NCBI RefSeq assembly: GCF_002192455.1
Contig: NZ_CP021744.1
Location: forward strand, 4,680,001-4,744,000
Reading direction: 5' to 3'
Length of the DNA stretch: 64,000 bases
DNA from: Streptomyces albireticuli
Lineage (GTDB): Bacteria; Actinomycetota; Actinomycetes; Streptomycetales; Streptomycetaceae
A model generated the notes under the pieces. That model searched no databases. It was not told the origin of the DNA and was given only the letters and a program-made list of their open reading frames with translations. Of this stretch, positions 17,361-27,000 are shown one piece after another. Within the stretch, counting starts at the first letter, position 1, and the number at the start of each line of letters is the position of its first letter. Position numbers and translations under genes: made by a program.

Positions 17361-17453
17361 GTCAGTCCTGAGTGGGGTTCCCGCGCCGCCGAGCGCGGGG
17401 CGAGGGGAGAAGTCCGGGGGGTTCGGTGCGGGCCCGGTGCGGGGCCGCGCGGG

Positions 17454-18239
17454 TCAGCTCGTACGGCCCTTGGCGTCGAAGCGCTTCATGCGGTCGAGGA
17501 CGGCGTCGGCGGTGGGCTGCCGGAGCTCGTCGACGATGCGGCCGTCGGCCAGGAAGACGACGCGGTCGGCGTAGGAGGCGGCGACGGGGTCGTGGGTGAC
17601 CATGACGACGGTCTGGCCGAGCTCGCGGACGGAGTTGCGCAGGAAGCCGAGGACCTCGGCGCCGGAGCGGGAGTCGAGGTTTCCGGTGGGCTCGTCGGCG
17701 AACATGATCTCGGGCTTGCCGGCCAGCGCGCGGGCGACGGCGACGCGCTGCTGCTGGCCGCCGGAGAGCTGGTTGGGGCGGTGCTTGAGGCGCCCGGAGA
17801 GGCCGACGGTGTCCACGACCATGTCGAGCCACTGCTTGTCGGGCTTCCGGCCGGCGATGTCCATCGGCAGGGTGATGTTCTCCAGGGCGGTCAGCGTCGG
17901 CAGCAGGTTGAAGGCCTGGAAGATAAAGCCGATCTTGTCGCGGCGGAGGCGGGTGAGCTTCTTGTCGTTGAGGGTGGTGAGCTCGGTGTCGCCGATGGTG
18001 GCGGAGCCGCTGGAGACGCTGTCGAGGCCGGCCATGCAGTGCATGAGGGTCGACTTGCCGGAGCCGGAGGGGCCCATGATCGCGGTGAACTCGGCCTGGC
18101 GGAACTCCACGGAGACGGCGTCCAGGGCGACCACCCGGGTCTCGCCCTGCCCGTAGACCTTGGAGAGCTCCGTGGCGCGGGCGGCCACCGCGGTGGTGCG
18201 GGGGGCGGCGGTCTGCACGCCGAAGGGGGTGGTGGTCAC
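17454..18239 (-). CDS. ABC transporter ATP-binding protein, MacB/LolD type
   Basis: A 261-residue ATPase: Walker A GPSGSGKST, Q-loop FIFQAFNLLPTLTALENI, signature LSGGQQQR, Walker B IMFADEPTGNLD, H-loop VTHD. It partners with the FtsX-type permease that follows. The GTG at 18239 (VTTTPFGVQ) is chosen because AGGAG lies nine bases upstream. Longer readings into the 5' region carry no recognisable domain. Confidence 0.93.
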   Translation of the reverse strand: MTTTPFGVQTAAPRTTAVAARATELSKVYGQGETRVVALDAVSVEFRQAEFTAIMGPSGSGKSTLMHCMAGLDSVSSGSATIGDTELTTLNDKKLTRLRRDKIGFIFQAFNLLPTLTALENITLPMDIAGRKPDKQWLDMVVDTVGLSGRLKHRPNQLSGGQQQRVAVARALAGKPEIMFADEPTGNLDSRSGAEVLGFLRNSVRELGQTVVMVTHDPVAASYADRVVFLADGRIVDELRQPTADAVLDRMKRFDAKGRTS

Positions 18240-18654
18240 GGGGGAGCGCTCCTGTCGGGACGACGGTCGGGGGGACTCCTCCATCGTCGCTGGCCAGGAG
18301 GGCGCGGGGATCAGACCTGGCGCCCGTTCCCGGGGGCGACCCGGGAGGTATCCCGGCGGGCCGGTCTCCTCCTCTGGTATGAGGGGAGCCCTCAGGGGCC
18401 CCGGCCGTCCCGAAGGCACGAGATTGCGACAATTCCGCACCGGGGCGCGGGTGGGGCCATGAGCGGGGGGTATCGGCCCGTGGCATGTGCCTTTGGCGCC
18501 GAACATGTACTGATGTTCCCTCAGCTGCCCATAAAATAAGACAACCTCGGGTCCTCGTTCCGCTGTTTGGGGGGCGCTCCCGAGCTAGGCTCGTCCTGCT
18601 CTCCTTACAAGGGAGGCTCGCGCGCCTCTTCCTGCCTGTGCGCTTGAGAGCCCT
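18240..18654. promoter_or_regulatory. bldA: Divergent control region between the ABC exporter and bldA
   Basis: 415 bases without a gene. Toward the tRNA, TAGGCT at 18586-18591 is a good Streptomyces -10 box. Its start site would fall near 18598, leaving a 5' leader of roughly 55 bases to be trimmed. No strong -35 partner is seen. The exporter promoter was not located. Confidence 0.4.
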
Positions 18655-18737
18655 GCCCGGATGGTGGAATGCAGACACGGCGAGCTTAAACCTCGCTGGC
18701 CCTTCGGGCCGTGCCGGTTCAAGTCCGGCTCCGGGCA
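18655..18737 (+). tRNA. bldA: tRNA-Leu(UAA), the UUA-decoding bldA tRNA
   Basis: A complete type II (class with long variable arm) tRNA: acceptor GCCCGGA/TCCGGGC, D arm, anticodon stem-loop GCGAG-CTTAAAC-CTCGC with anticodon TAA, long variable arm GGCCC-TTC-GGGCC, T arm CCGG-TTCAAGT-CCGG, and discriminator A. CCA is not encoded (ACTCC follows). In Streptomyces the only tRNA for UUA codons is bldA, which controls morphological differentiation and antibiotic production through rare TTA codons. It directly precedes the biosynthetic cluster, one gene of which contains TTA. Confidence 0.96.
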
Positions 18738-18962
18738 CTCCTCAAAAATTCAACCTCGTCCGCGAGGCGGTTCACGCGAGGGCTTCGGCCGGCTTCCGGT
18801 CCGGATCCCGGAACGCGTGGCCCGCCGAACAAAAAACCGGTCCGCCAGTGTGTTTTTCTGACTGACGTTCGATCGGTGGCGAACCGTCGGATCCCATGGC
18901 GGGCCCGCGCGAGGGCCGCCCGCGCCGCCGCCCCGAGGGTATTGCGGTGTCCCAAAGGACAA

Positions 18963-18991
18963 TTGACGCTCCTGGCCGCTCTGGCTAAGTT
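18963..18991 (+). promoter_or_regulatory. Candidate promoter of the PUFA-like synthase operon
   Basis: TTGACG, 17-base spacer, TAAGTT (18963-18968 and 18986-18991) is the best sigma-70-type promoter in the 459-base gap between bldA and the first synthase gene. It implies a leader of about 200 bases. A second TTGACG at 19056 with TACTCC at 19079 is weaker. No small gene is evident in this gap. Confidence 0.5.
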
Positions 18992-19196
18992 TTTCGATGC
19001 TGCGGGATGGAACGTGCGTATTCCGTCCCGGGCGAGCTGATTGTGTGAGGGGGCGTTGACGGGGCGCGGGGTTTCTCTTACTCCGGCAATTCGTCATCGG
19101 CAAGATATCGGCCAGTGGGATACGTATGCCGCCCTCCGGAAACCTGGAACTCAGTTCCGCCACACACCATGGTAGCCAAGAGGGAGCGACGGTACG

Positions 19197-20981
19197 ATGG
19201 TTGAGCGCGCCAAGGTTATTGCCCTTTTTCCGGGCCAGGGTGCATTTGACGGCGCGGCACTCGCCGCCGCCTATCGTGAGTACCCGCAGATCAAGCGGGT
19301 TTTCGAAGAGATCGACACGGTCAGCCGGGAATTCTTCTCCCGTGACCTCAGCAAGGTGCTTTTCGGCGATGTGACACCCGAGATGGAGAAGCTGCTCGCG
19401 GACGACGCCTGGGTGTCGCAGCTCGCCATCTACGGCAGCAGCCTCGCGGCCTGGCAGATCCTGGCCGACAGCGGCGCGGAGGCCGACGTCCTGGTCGGGC
19501 ACAGCCTGGGGGAGATCGCGGCCCTCGTCGCCGCGCAGGCGTTCTCGGTGGCGGACGGCGCCCGCATCGTCGCCCACCGGGTGCAGGTCATCGAGCGCCA
19601 GGGCCTGGCGCCGGGCCGGATGGCCGCGCTGAGCGCCGACGGCGACCGGGTCCGCGCCCTGATCGCCCTCATCGGCGACGAGCTGCTGAGCGTCGCCACC
19701 GAGAACCACGACACCCAGACGGTGGTGAGCGGCCCGCGGGACGCCATGGAGAAGGCCCTGGCCGTCTCGAAGCAGCTGGGCATCTCGACGGCCGACATCA
19801 ACTCGCCGTTCCCCTTTCACACCCCGATCCTCGCGCCCGCCGCGCCGGTCTTCGCCGGCCTGGTCGGCAAGCTCGACCAGCGCCCGCTGCGGACGCCGGT
19901 CTACTCCCCGGTCCTCGGCCGCTACTACGAGCCCGACGACGCCCTCGGCGAGCTGCTGGCCGAGCACTTCGTCAAGCCGGTGCGGTTCAGCGCCGCCGTG
20001 CGCCACCTGCACGGGGAGGGCCGCGAGCTGCGCTTCGTCGAGGTCGGCGGCAAGGCCGTGCTGACCAAGCTGGTCGGCAAGGTCCTGGGCTCCGGCGCCC
20101 GGCCGGCCACCTGGTCCACGCTGAGCCTGGGCGGCGACGGGAAGCTGGGCCTGGCCGGCGCCCTCGCGGACCTCGGCACCCCCGCGAAGCTCGACGACGG
20201 CAAGGCGAAGGCCCTCGCCGCCGTCTTCGCCCCCGACGCCGGCGCGGCGGAGTTCGCCGAGTTCTGGGCCGCGTTCGGCGGCCAGCTCGTCGGGCTCGGC
20301 AAGGAGCGGCTGGCGGAGTTCCGCGCGCTGCGCGCCGAGGGCACGGGGCAGGCCGCTCCGCCGGCCGCCGCCGGTACGGGCCCGAAGGCCGCCGTCGAGC
20401 GCGGTGCCGTGGCCGACGCGATTCGTTCCATTTATGCGGCCGCGTTGGAGTACCCGGAAGAGGTCTTCACGGAGGACGTGTTGTTGGAGGCCGAGTTGGG
20501 TGTGGACTCGGTGAAGCAGGTGGAGTTGTTGACGCGGGTGTCGGAGCACTACGGGCTGCCGCCGCGTGACACGGGTTTCCGTCTTGTGGAGATCGACACC
20601 ATGGCCAAGGTTGTCGACTTCTTCGTCGCGAACCTCGGTGACGGAGCCGCGGAACTCGACGTTCCGCAGGAAAAGACGGCAACGGAACTTCCCGCCGAAC
20701 AGGCCGCCGTCGAGCGCGGTGCCGTCGCGGATGCGATTCGTTCCATTTATGCGGCCGCGTTGGAGTACCCGGAAGAGGTCTTCACGGAGGACGTGTTGTT
20801 GGAGGCCGAGTTGGGTGTGGACTCGGTGAAGCAGGTGGAGTTGTTGACGCGGGTGTCGGAGCACTACGGGCTGCCGCCGCGTGACACGGGTTTCCGTCTT
20901 GTGGAGATCGACACCATGGCCAAGGTCGTCGACTTCTTCGTCACCAACCTGGAATCCGGCGCGGTCCCCGTAGCGGCCTGA
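19197..20981 (+). CDS. PUFA/hglE-type polyketide synthase component: AT-ACP-ACP
   Basis: A 594-residue protein. Acyltransferase domain about 8-300: FPGQGAFDGAAL, then VLVGHSLGEIAAL with nucleophile Ser103. A helical spacer follows, then two acyl carrier domains about 400-480 and 505-585, each with LGVDSVKQVELL, the motif style of PUFA synthases (phosphopantetheine Ser438 and Ser543). It loads malonyl units and carries the growing chain for the KS-CLF protein encoded next. The two ACPs are almost identical at DNA level. Start ATG 19197 has AGGGAG eleven bases before it. It is first of five co-directional genes. There is no phosphopantetheinyl transferase in the window, so an enzyme encoded elsewhere must activate the ACPs. 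Confidence 0.9.
   Translation: MVERAKVIALFPGQGAFDGAALAAAYREYPQIKRVFEEIDTVSREFFSRDLSKVLFGDVTPEMEKLLADDAWVSQLAIYGSSLAAWQILADSGAEADVLVGHSLGEIAALVAAQAFSVADGARIVAHRVQVIERQGLAPGRMAALSADGDRVRALIALIGDELLSVATENHDTQTVVSGPRDAMEKALAVSKQLGISTADINSPFPFHTPILAPAAPVFAGLVGKLDQRPLRTPVYSPVLGRYYEPDDALGELLAEHFVKPVRFSAAVRHLHGEGRELRFVEVGGKAVLTKLVGKVLGSGARPATWSTLSLGGDGKLGLAGALADLGTPAKLDDGKAKALAAVFAPDAGAAEFAEFWAAFGGQLVGLGKERLAEFRALRAEGTGQAAPPAAAGTGPKAAVERGAVADAIRSIYAAALEYPEEVFTEDVLLEAELGVDSVKQVELLTRVSEHYGLPPRDTGFRLVEIDTMAKVVDFFVANLGDGAAELDVPQEKTATELPAEQAAVERGAVADAIRSIYAAALEYPEEVFTEDVLLEAELGVDSVKQVELLTRVSEHYGLPPRDTGFRLVEIDTMAKVVDFFVTNLESGAVPVAA
20388..20636 (+). repeat. ACP repeat, copy 1
   Basis: Pairs with 20703-20951 at an offset of exactly 315 bases. 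Bases 20418-20611 are identical to the second copy including synonymous sites. TTG leucine and ATT/TTT codons are frequent here, unlike the surrounding CTG/CTC-rich gene. Confidence 0.9.
20703..20951 (+). repeat. ACP repeat, copy 2
   Basis: Second copy of the 249-base ACP-coding unit (see 20388-20636). It differs only at the edges (for example GTCGCGGATGCG against GTGGCCGACGCG, and the end of the helix after the AAGG). Confidence 0.9.
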
Positions 20982-21080
20982 TCAGCCCCGCACCACCACG
21001 CATCCCACCGTCGGCCCGGGGCGCCCGAGAGCGGCGCCCCGGGGCCCGGCAGGCCATGTAGAAGGGCGAGGAGTACGTTC

Positions 21081-24000
21081 GTGCAAGATCTCAAGGGCAA
21101 GCTGGCGCTGGTCACCGGTGGTGCCAGGAACGTGGGCAAGGCAGTGTCGAAGGCACTCGCCGCCCGCGGCGCACACGTCATCATCAACTACTTCCATTCC
21201 GCCGACGCCGCCAAGCAGACCAAGGCCGAGCTGGAGGCCGCCGGCGGCCAGGTGACGCTCATCCGCGCCTCCGTCGCACGCCAGGAGCAGGTCGACCGGA
21301 TGTTCGCCGAGATCGACGAGCGCTTCGGCGGCCTGGACATCCTGGTGAACAACGCCGCCAACGGCGCCCTGGTGCCGGTGGACGAGATCACCGACGACCT
21401 CCTCGACCGGGCCATCGACACCAACTACAAGGGCGGCCTGCGGGTCTCCCGGGCGGCGGCGCCGCTGATGGCCCGCCGGGGCGGTGGCTCGATCGTCACG
21501 GTCTCCGCCCTGGGCAGCTCCCAGATGGTCATGGCCAACTACCTCGCCTGCGCGCCCGCCAAGGCGGCCGCCGAGGCGGTCACCCGCTACCTGGCCGTGG
21601 AGTTCGCGCCGCACAACATCCGGGTGAACACCGCGTCCGCCGCGATGCTGGTCAGCGAGGTCGCCGACGCCTTCCCGCGCGCCGAGGAGATGCAGCGGGC
21701 GATCGCCGACGCCACCCCGCTGGGCCGGCTCGGCACCGCCGAGGACTTCGCCGAGGTCGTCTGCTTCCTCGCCTCCGACTCCTCGCGCTGGATCACCGGC
21801 CAGACCGTCCTCGCCGACGGCGGCCTCACCCTGGGCGCCACGCTCCTCGCGCCCCCCGCCCGCACAGACTCCGCCGCGTCGGTCGTTGATGCCCATCCCG
21901 CCGACGCGGCGGGCACTTCCCCGGAGGCCGCCGCCGGCGCCTCCACCACCCCGGAGGCCGCTCCCGAGCCCGCTCCCGAGCCCGCAGCGGCCGCCGCACC
22001 CGCGCCCGTAGCGGCCGTGCCGGACCGGACGCCGGCCGAGCCGGCCGCCGCGGCCGCAGCCGAAACCGCCGACGAGCTCTTCGACGACGCGGGCCCGGAC
22101 GACATCGCCGTCGTCGGCATGGGCATGGCCGTCGCCGGCGCGAACAGCCCCTCGGAGTTCTGGCAGCTGCGCATCACCGGTGACGAGCTGTTCGTCCCCG
22201 TCCCGGAGGACCGCTGGGAGCGCGCCCCCTTCTTCTCGCCCGACACCGCGGCCGAGGACAAGTCCTACCAGGACACCTGCGTCTTCATCACCGGCTTCGA
22301 GCCCGAGGAGGGCTCCCTCGACGGCCTCGGCGACGCCGCGGACCACGAGCTGACCACCATGTGGCTGCGCCACTCGCTGGTGCAGGCGCTCGACGGCGTC
22401 AAGCACGACGGGGACGACCGCTACTCCTTCCTCGTCGGCTACACCCCCGACGGCAGCCAGCACCTGGAGGAGGCCGGTGTCATCACCGGCATCCGGCAGC
22501 GGGCCGAGGAGATCGTCCAGGACCTGGACGTGCCCGAGGCCGAGCGCGCGGAGGTCCTCGCCCGGATCGAGGCGACCCTGGACGAGCGCTACTGGCGGGG
22601 CGGGAACGCCCCCTCCAGATTCCTGCCGCACCGGGTCGGCCAGCTCGCCATGGACGGCGTCCTGCCGGGCAACACCGAGCTCCAGATGGTCGACACCGCC
22701 TGCTCCTCGTCCCTCTACGCCATCGACATCGGCATCAAGGGCCTGCTGATGGGCAAGCACGACATCGCCGTGTGCGGTGGCGCCTTCGCCCTCGCCCCGC
22801 GCGGCACGGTGCTCTTCTCCAAGCTCCAGGGCCTCTCCAAGCGCGGCGCCGTGCACTCCCTGGACGCCGACGCCGACGGCGTGATCTTCGCCGACGGCGC
22901 CAGCGTGATCGTCCTCAAGCGGCTGCGCCAGGCGCAGCGCGACGGTGACAAGGTCCTCGCGGTGCTCAAGGCCTTCGGCTCGTCCTCGGACGGCAAGGGC
23001 AAGGCCATCTACGCCCCCAACGCGGCCGGCCAGGACCTCGCCGTGCAGCGGGCGCTGGACGGCGACGTCTCCGCGGCGGACGTGGACTGGATCATCGCCC
23101 ATGCCACCGGCACCCCCGCCGGTGACCTGGCCGAGTTCACCACCCTCCGGGGCCACTTCGGTACCGAGCGCACCAGCTATGTGACCTCCAACAAGTCGCT
23201 GATCGGGCACACCGGCTGGGCGGCGGGCGTCGTCTCCGTCATCGAGGCGATCCTGGGCATGGAGCACGGCGCGATCCCGCACCAGTACCGCTTCAACGCC
23301 CCCAACCCGGACTTCCACCTGGAGGACTCCAAGCTGGAGATCCCCACCGAGACGGTCTCCTGGCCGGCCGAGGAGGGGAAGGTCCGCTCCGCCGCGGTCT
23401 CCGGCTTCGGCTTCGGCGGCACCAACGCCCACCTGATCGTCCAGGAGCACCGGGCCGGCGAGCCCGCCGGGCCCGCGGCCGCGGGCCCGCTGACCCCGCC
23501 CACCGACGAGCGGATCGCCGTCGTGTCCTGGTCCGCGCACGTCCCCGGGCTGGACTCGCGCGAGTCCGTGCGCGGCTGGCTCACCGACGGCACGGCGCGG
23601 GCGGAGAGCAGCTTCGGCGAGTTCTACCCGGCGCCCTCGTTCAACAAGGTCCGGCTGCCTCCGAAGACGGTGCGCGCCATCGACCGCTGCCAGCTGATGA
23701 TCCTGGAGTGCGCGCACGACCTGCGCGACCAGTTCACGGACTTCTGGGAGGAGCACAGCCGCACCACGGGTGTGTTCGTCGGCAACATGGGCCCGACCCG
23801 CGCGGCCATGCTCTACGCCAACCGCTGCTACCTCGACGACATCGCCCTCGCCCTGCGGCAGAAGGCGGACGGCGCGGCCCCGGGCGCGCTGGACGAGGTG
23901 ATCGACCGGCTGCGGGAGCGGGTGCGCGGCCAGATACCCCCGTCCAACGAGGACTCCTTCCCGGGCATGATGCCCAACGTCATCTCCGCCCGGGTCGCCA

Positions 24001-27000
24001 ACTACTTCGACCTCAAGGGCCCGAACATCACGCTCGACTCGGGCTTCTCCTCCGCGCTCACCGCGGTCGAGACCGCCTGCCGCTACCTGCGCAGCGGCGA
24101 GCTGGACTTCGCGCTCGCCGGCGGCATCAACGGCAACAGCCTGCGCGAGTACCGCACGGTGCTGGCCGACCTGTTCGGCCCCTCCTTCGAGGAGGACAAG
24201 GACCTCGCCGAGGGCGCGTTCCTCTTCGGCCTGGCCACCGAGACGAAGGCCCGCGAGGCCGGGCTGCCGATCCTCGGCTACGTGGACGGGCTGACCGTCG
24301 ACGACGAGCGGGCGGGCGGCGCCGACACCATCGAGTGCGGCGCGGAGACCTACGACCGGTCCCGCTACCTGGGCGCCGCGGGCGGCCTCGCGCTGCTCGA
24401 CGCCCTGCACCGGCCCGCCGGCCAGGTGGCCATCACCTGCGGCCAGGGCACCGCGACCACCCGGCTCCAGCTGACCGTCACCGGCGCCTACGCCCCGGCG
24501 GCCGCGCCGGCCGCCGGGCCCGCGGCGGACGGCACCCCCGCGCCGCTCCCGGAGCGGTTCGCCGACTCCGCGGAGTACGCGCCGGGCAGCCCCCTCCAGG
24601 TGCGCCGCCGGGTGCCGGTCCTCACCGAGCTGCCCGCGGCGGAGACCCGCGAGCGGATCCCGTTCCTGCCGCAGGGCGTGGTGGTCCTCACCGACCTGCC
24701 GGACCTCGGCGCCAGCCTGCGGCACCTGCCGAAGGACTCGCTGGTGCTCTCCACCGCCAAGGTGGACGTGACCCGGCCCGGCTGGACCCACCTGTCGGAG
24801 GTCACCCCGGAGACGGTCCGCGCCGCCCTGGACGCGCACGGCCTGCCCGTACGCCACGTCCGGGTCGTCACCGACCTGAACCGCTCCGCCCCGCTGCCCC
24901 GGTCGCTGGCCACCGGCAGCCCCACCCTGACCGCGCTGCACGACGCGCTGTTCCTCACCCTCCAGGCGCGCTTCGACGACCTGGACACCGAGGGCTCCTC
25001 CGTCATCGGCCTGCTGCTGGGCGCCGTCACCGACGAGGTGCCGCACGCCTTCGCCGGCCTCTTCTCCGGCCTGTTCAAGGGCGCCTTCCTGGAGCTGTCC
25101 GAGGCCCTGGTGTTCGCCCTGTTCACCGCCGAGGACGGGCCCCGCAAGGGGGCCCTGCTCGCCGAGGCGGAGACCCGGCTGGCCCGCACCTTCCCCGTCG
25201 TGTACGAGGACGGCGGCGTCCGTAAGGGCTACACGCTCGTCGACGAGCCCGTCGAGCTCACCGGACCCACCGAGGCCCGGCTGACCCGCGACTCCGTGGT
25301 GCTGGCCATGGGCGGCGCCCGCGGCATCACCGCCGAGGTGGTCAAGAGCCTCGCCGAGCACTTCGGCCCGCGGATCTACCTGGTCGGCAGCAACCCGCTC
25401 GACAGCTACCCGGCCGAGGTCTTCGAGGGCGACGACGAGACGTTCGCCGCCACCCGCCAGGCCCACATCCGCCGGAGCATCGGCGCGGGCAAGAACGTCG
25501 CCCAGGCCAACCGCGAGTTCGACCGGATGCTGGACGCCCGCGCGGCGCGCCGCAACATCGCCGACATGGAGGCGCACAGCGGCGCCGGCCGGGTCACCTA
25601 CTTCGCCTGCGACGGGCAGGACGGCGCGGCCGTCGAGGCGGTCGTGGCGAAGGTCCTGGCCGCAGGCGCCGGCGTGGACCTGCTGATCAACGCGGCGGGC
25701 CGGAACCGCTCCGCGTCCATCAAGGACAAGAACTTCGCGGAGTTCACCGCCATCCGCGACCTGAAGCTGCGCAGCTACCACAACCTCAAGCGGGCGTTCG
25801 GCGACCGGCAGCCCCGCATGTGGTGCAACTTCGGCTCACTGCTCGGCTACTTCGGCCAGGTCGGGGAGCCCGACTACGCCTCGGGCAACGACTTCCTGGC
25901 GACGGCGGCCACCTACGGCGCCCGGAGCGCGGGGCAGAGCGAGTTCACCATCGGGTGGACGCTCTGGGACGGCACCGGCATGGGCGCCAACGAGCTGACC
26001 AAGGCGTACTTCCAGCGCGCCGGCTCGTACAGCCACATGGCGGTGGCCGAGGGCACCCACCACTTCGTACGGGAGCTGCACGCCCCCTACCGGCACCCCT
26101 CCGTGGTGCACCTGGGCACCGCCGAGGAGGCCACGGTCGAGCGCTTCTACCCGGGCTACCCCAGCGGCGCCGGCACCCGGGCGGGCGCGGCGGCCGGCGG
26201 CCCGGCCGACCGCGGGTTCTACCTGCGGGAGGTGGTCTCCGCCGACCGCGACGAGGCCGTCTTCTCCTGCGTCTTCGACCTGGAGACGCACGGATACCTG
26301 AACCACCACCTGGTCCGTGAGGCACCCACTCTGCCGGGCACGTTCGTCACCGAGATCGCCGGCGAGGCCGCCCGCTTCCTCGCCCCGGACATGCAGGTCT
26401 TCGCCTACGAGGACCTGGAGTTCCAGCACTTCCTGCGGGCCTACGACGGGGGCAAGGACACCCCGAAGCGGATCACCGCGCGGGTGACCGACCGCACGGA
26501 GGAGGTGACGACGGTCGAGGTGCGCATCTCCACCGACGTCGTCTCGCCCAGCGGGGTGCTGCTGGTCAAGGACAAGACGCACTTCACCGCCCGGGTGCTG
26601 CTGCGGGCCGGGTTCCCGACGCCGCCGCGCTGGGAGAAGTGGGACGAGTCCGACGCCCAGCCGGTCATCGACCCGTACCACGCGCCGGCCTCGCCGGTGA
26701 CGCTCACCGGGCCGTTCGTCTCCACCACCGACACCCGGCTGACCTCCCAGGGCAAGCGGGCCACCTACCGGGTGGACCTGCCCGCGGGCGACCCGGTGTG
26801 GTCCCGCTTCACCGCGCCGTCGATCCTGCTCGACGGGCTCGCCCGGACGGGCGTGCTCAACCTCGTCGACGGGCACCTCGTACCGATCGCGGCCCCGCTG
26901 TCGATCCGCCGGATCGACCTCTACGAGCGGGCCAACGACGCCGAACTCGTCGAGCGCTACGGCTCGCTGGAGCTCTACGCCACCCCGGCCGGCTTCAACA

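Noticed and set aside
15399..18539. Very long open frame on the plus strand opposite the ABC exporter genes
   Set aside because: It is antisense to two clear ABC genes, has Gly/Ala/Arg-rich low-complexity composition and no domain. It is a normal by-product of high G+C coding sequence.
20982..25781. A 1599-codon open frame antisense to the PUFA-like synthase
   Set aside because: Its composition mirrors the opposite strand's third positions, and the sense strand has complete KS, CLF, KR and DH domains.
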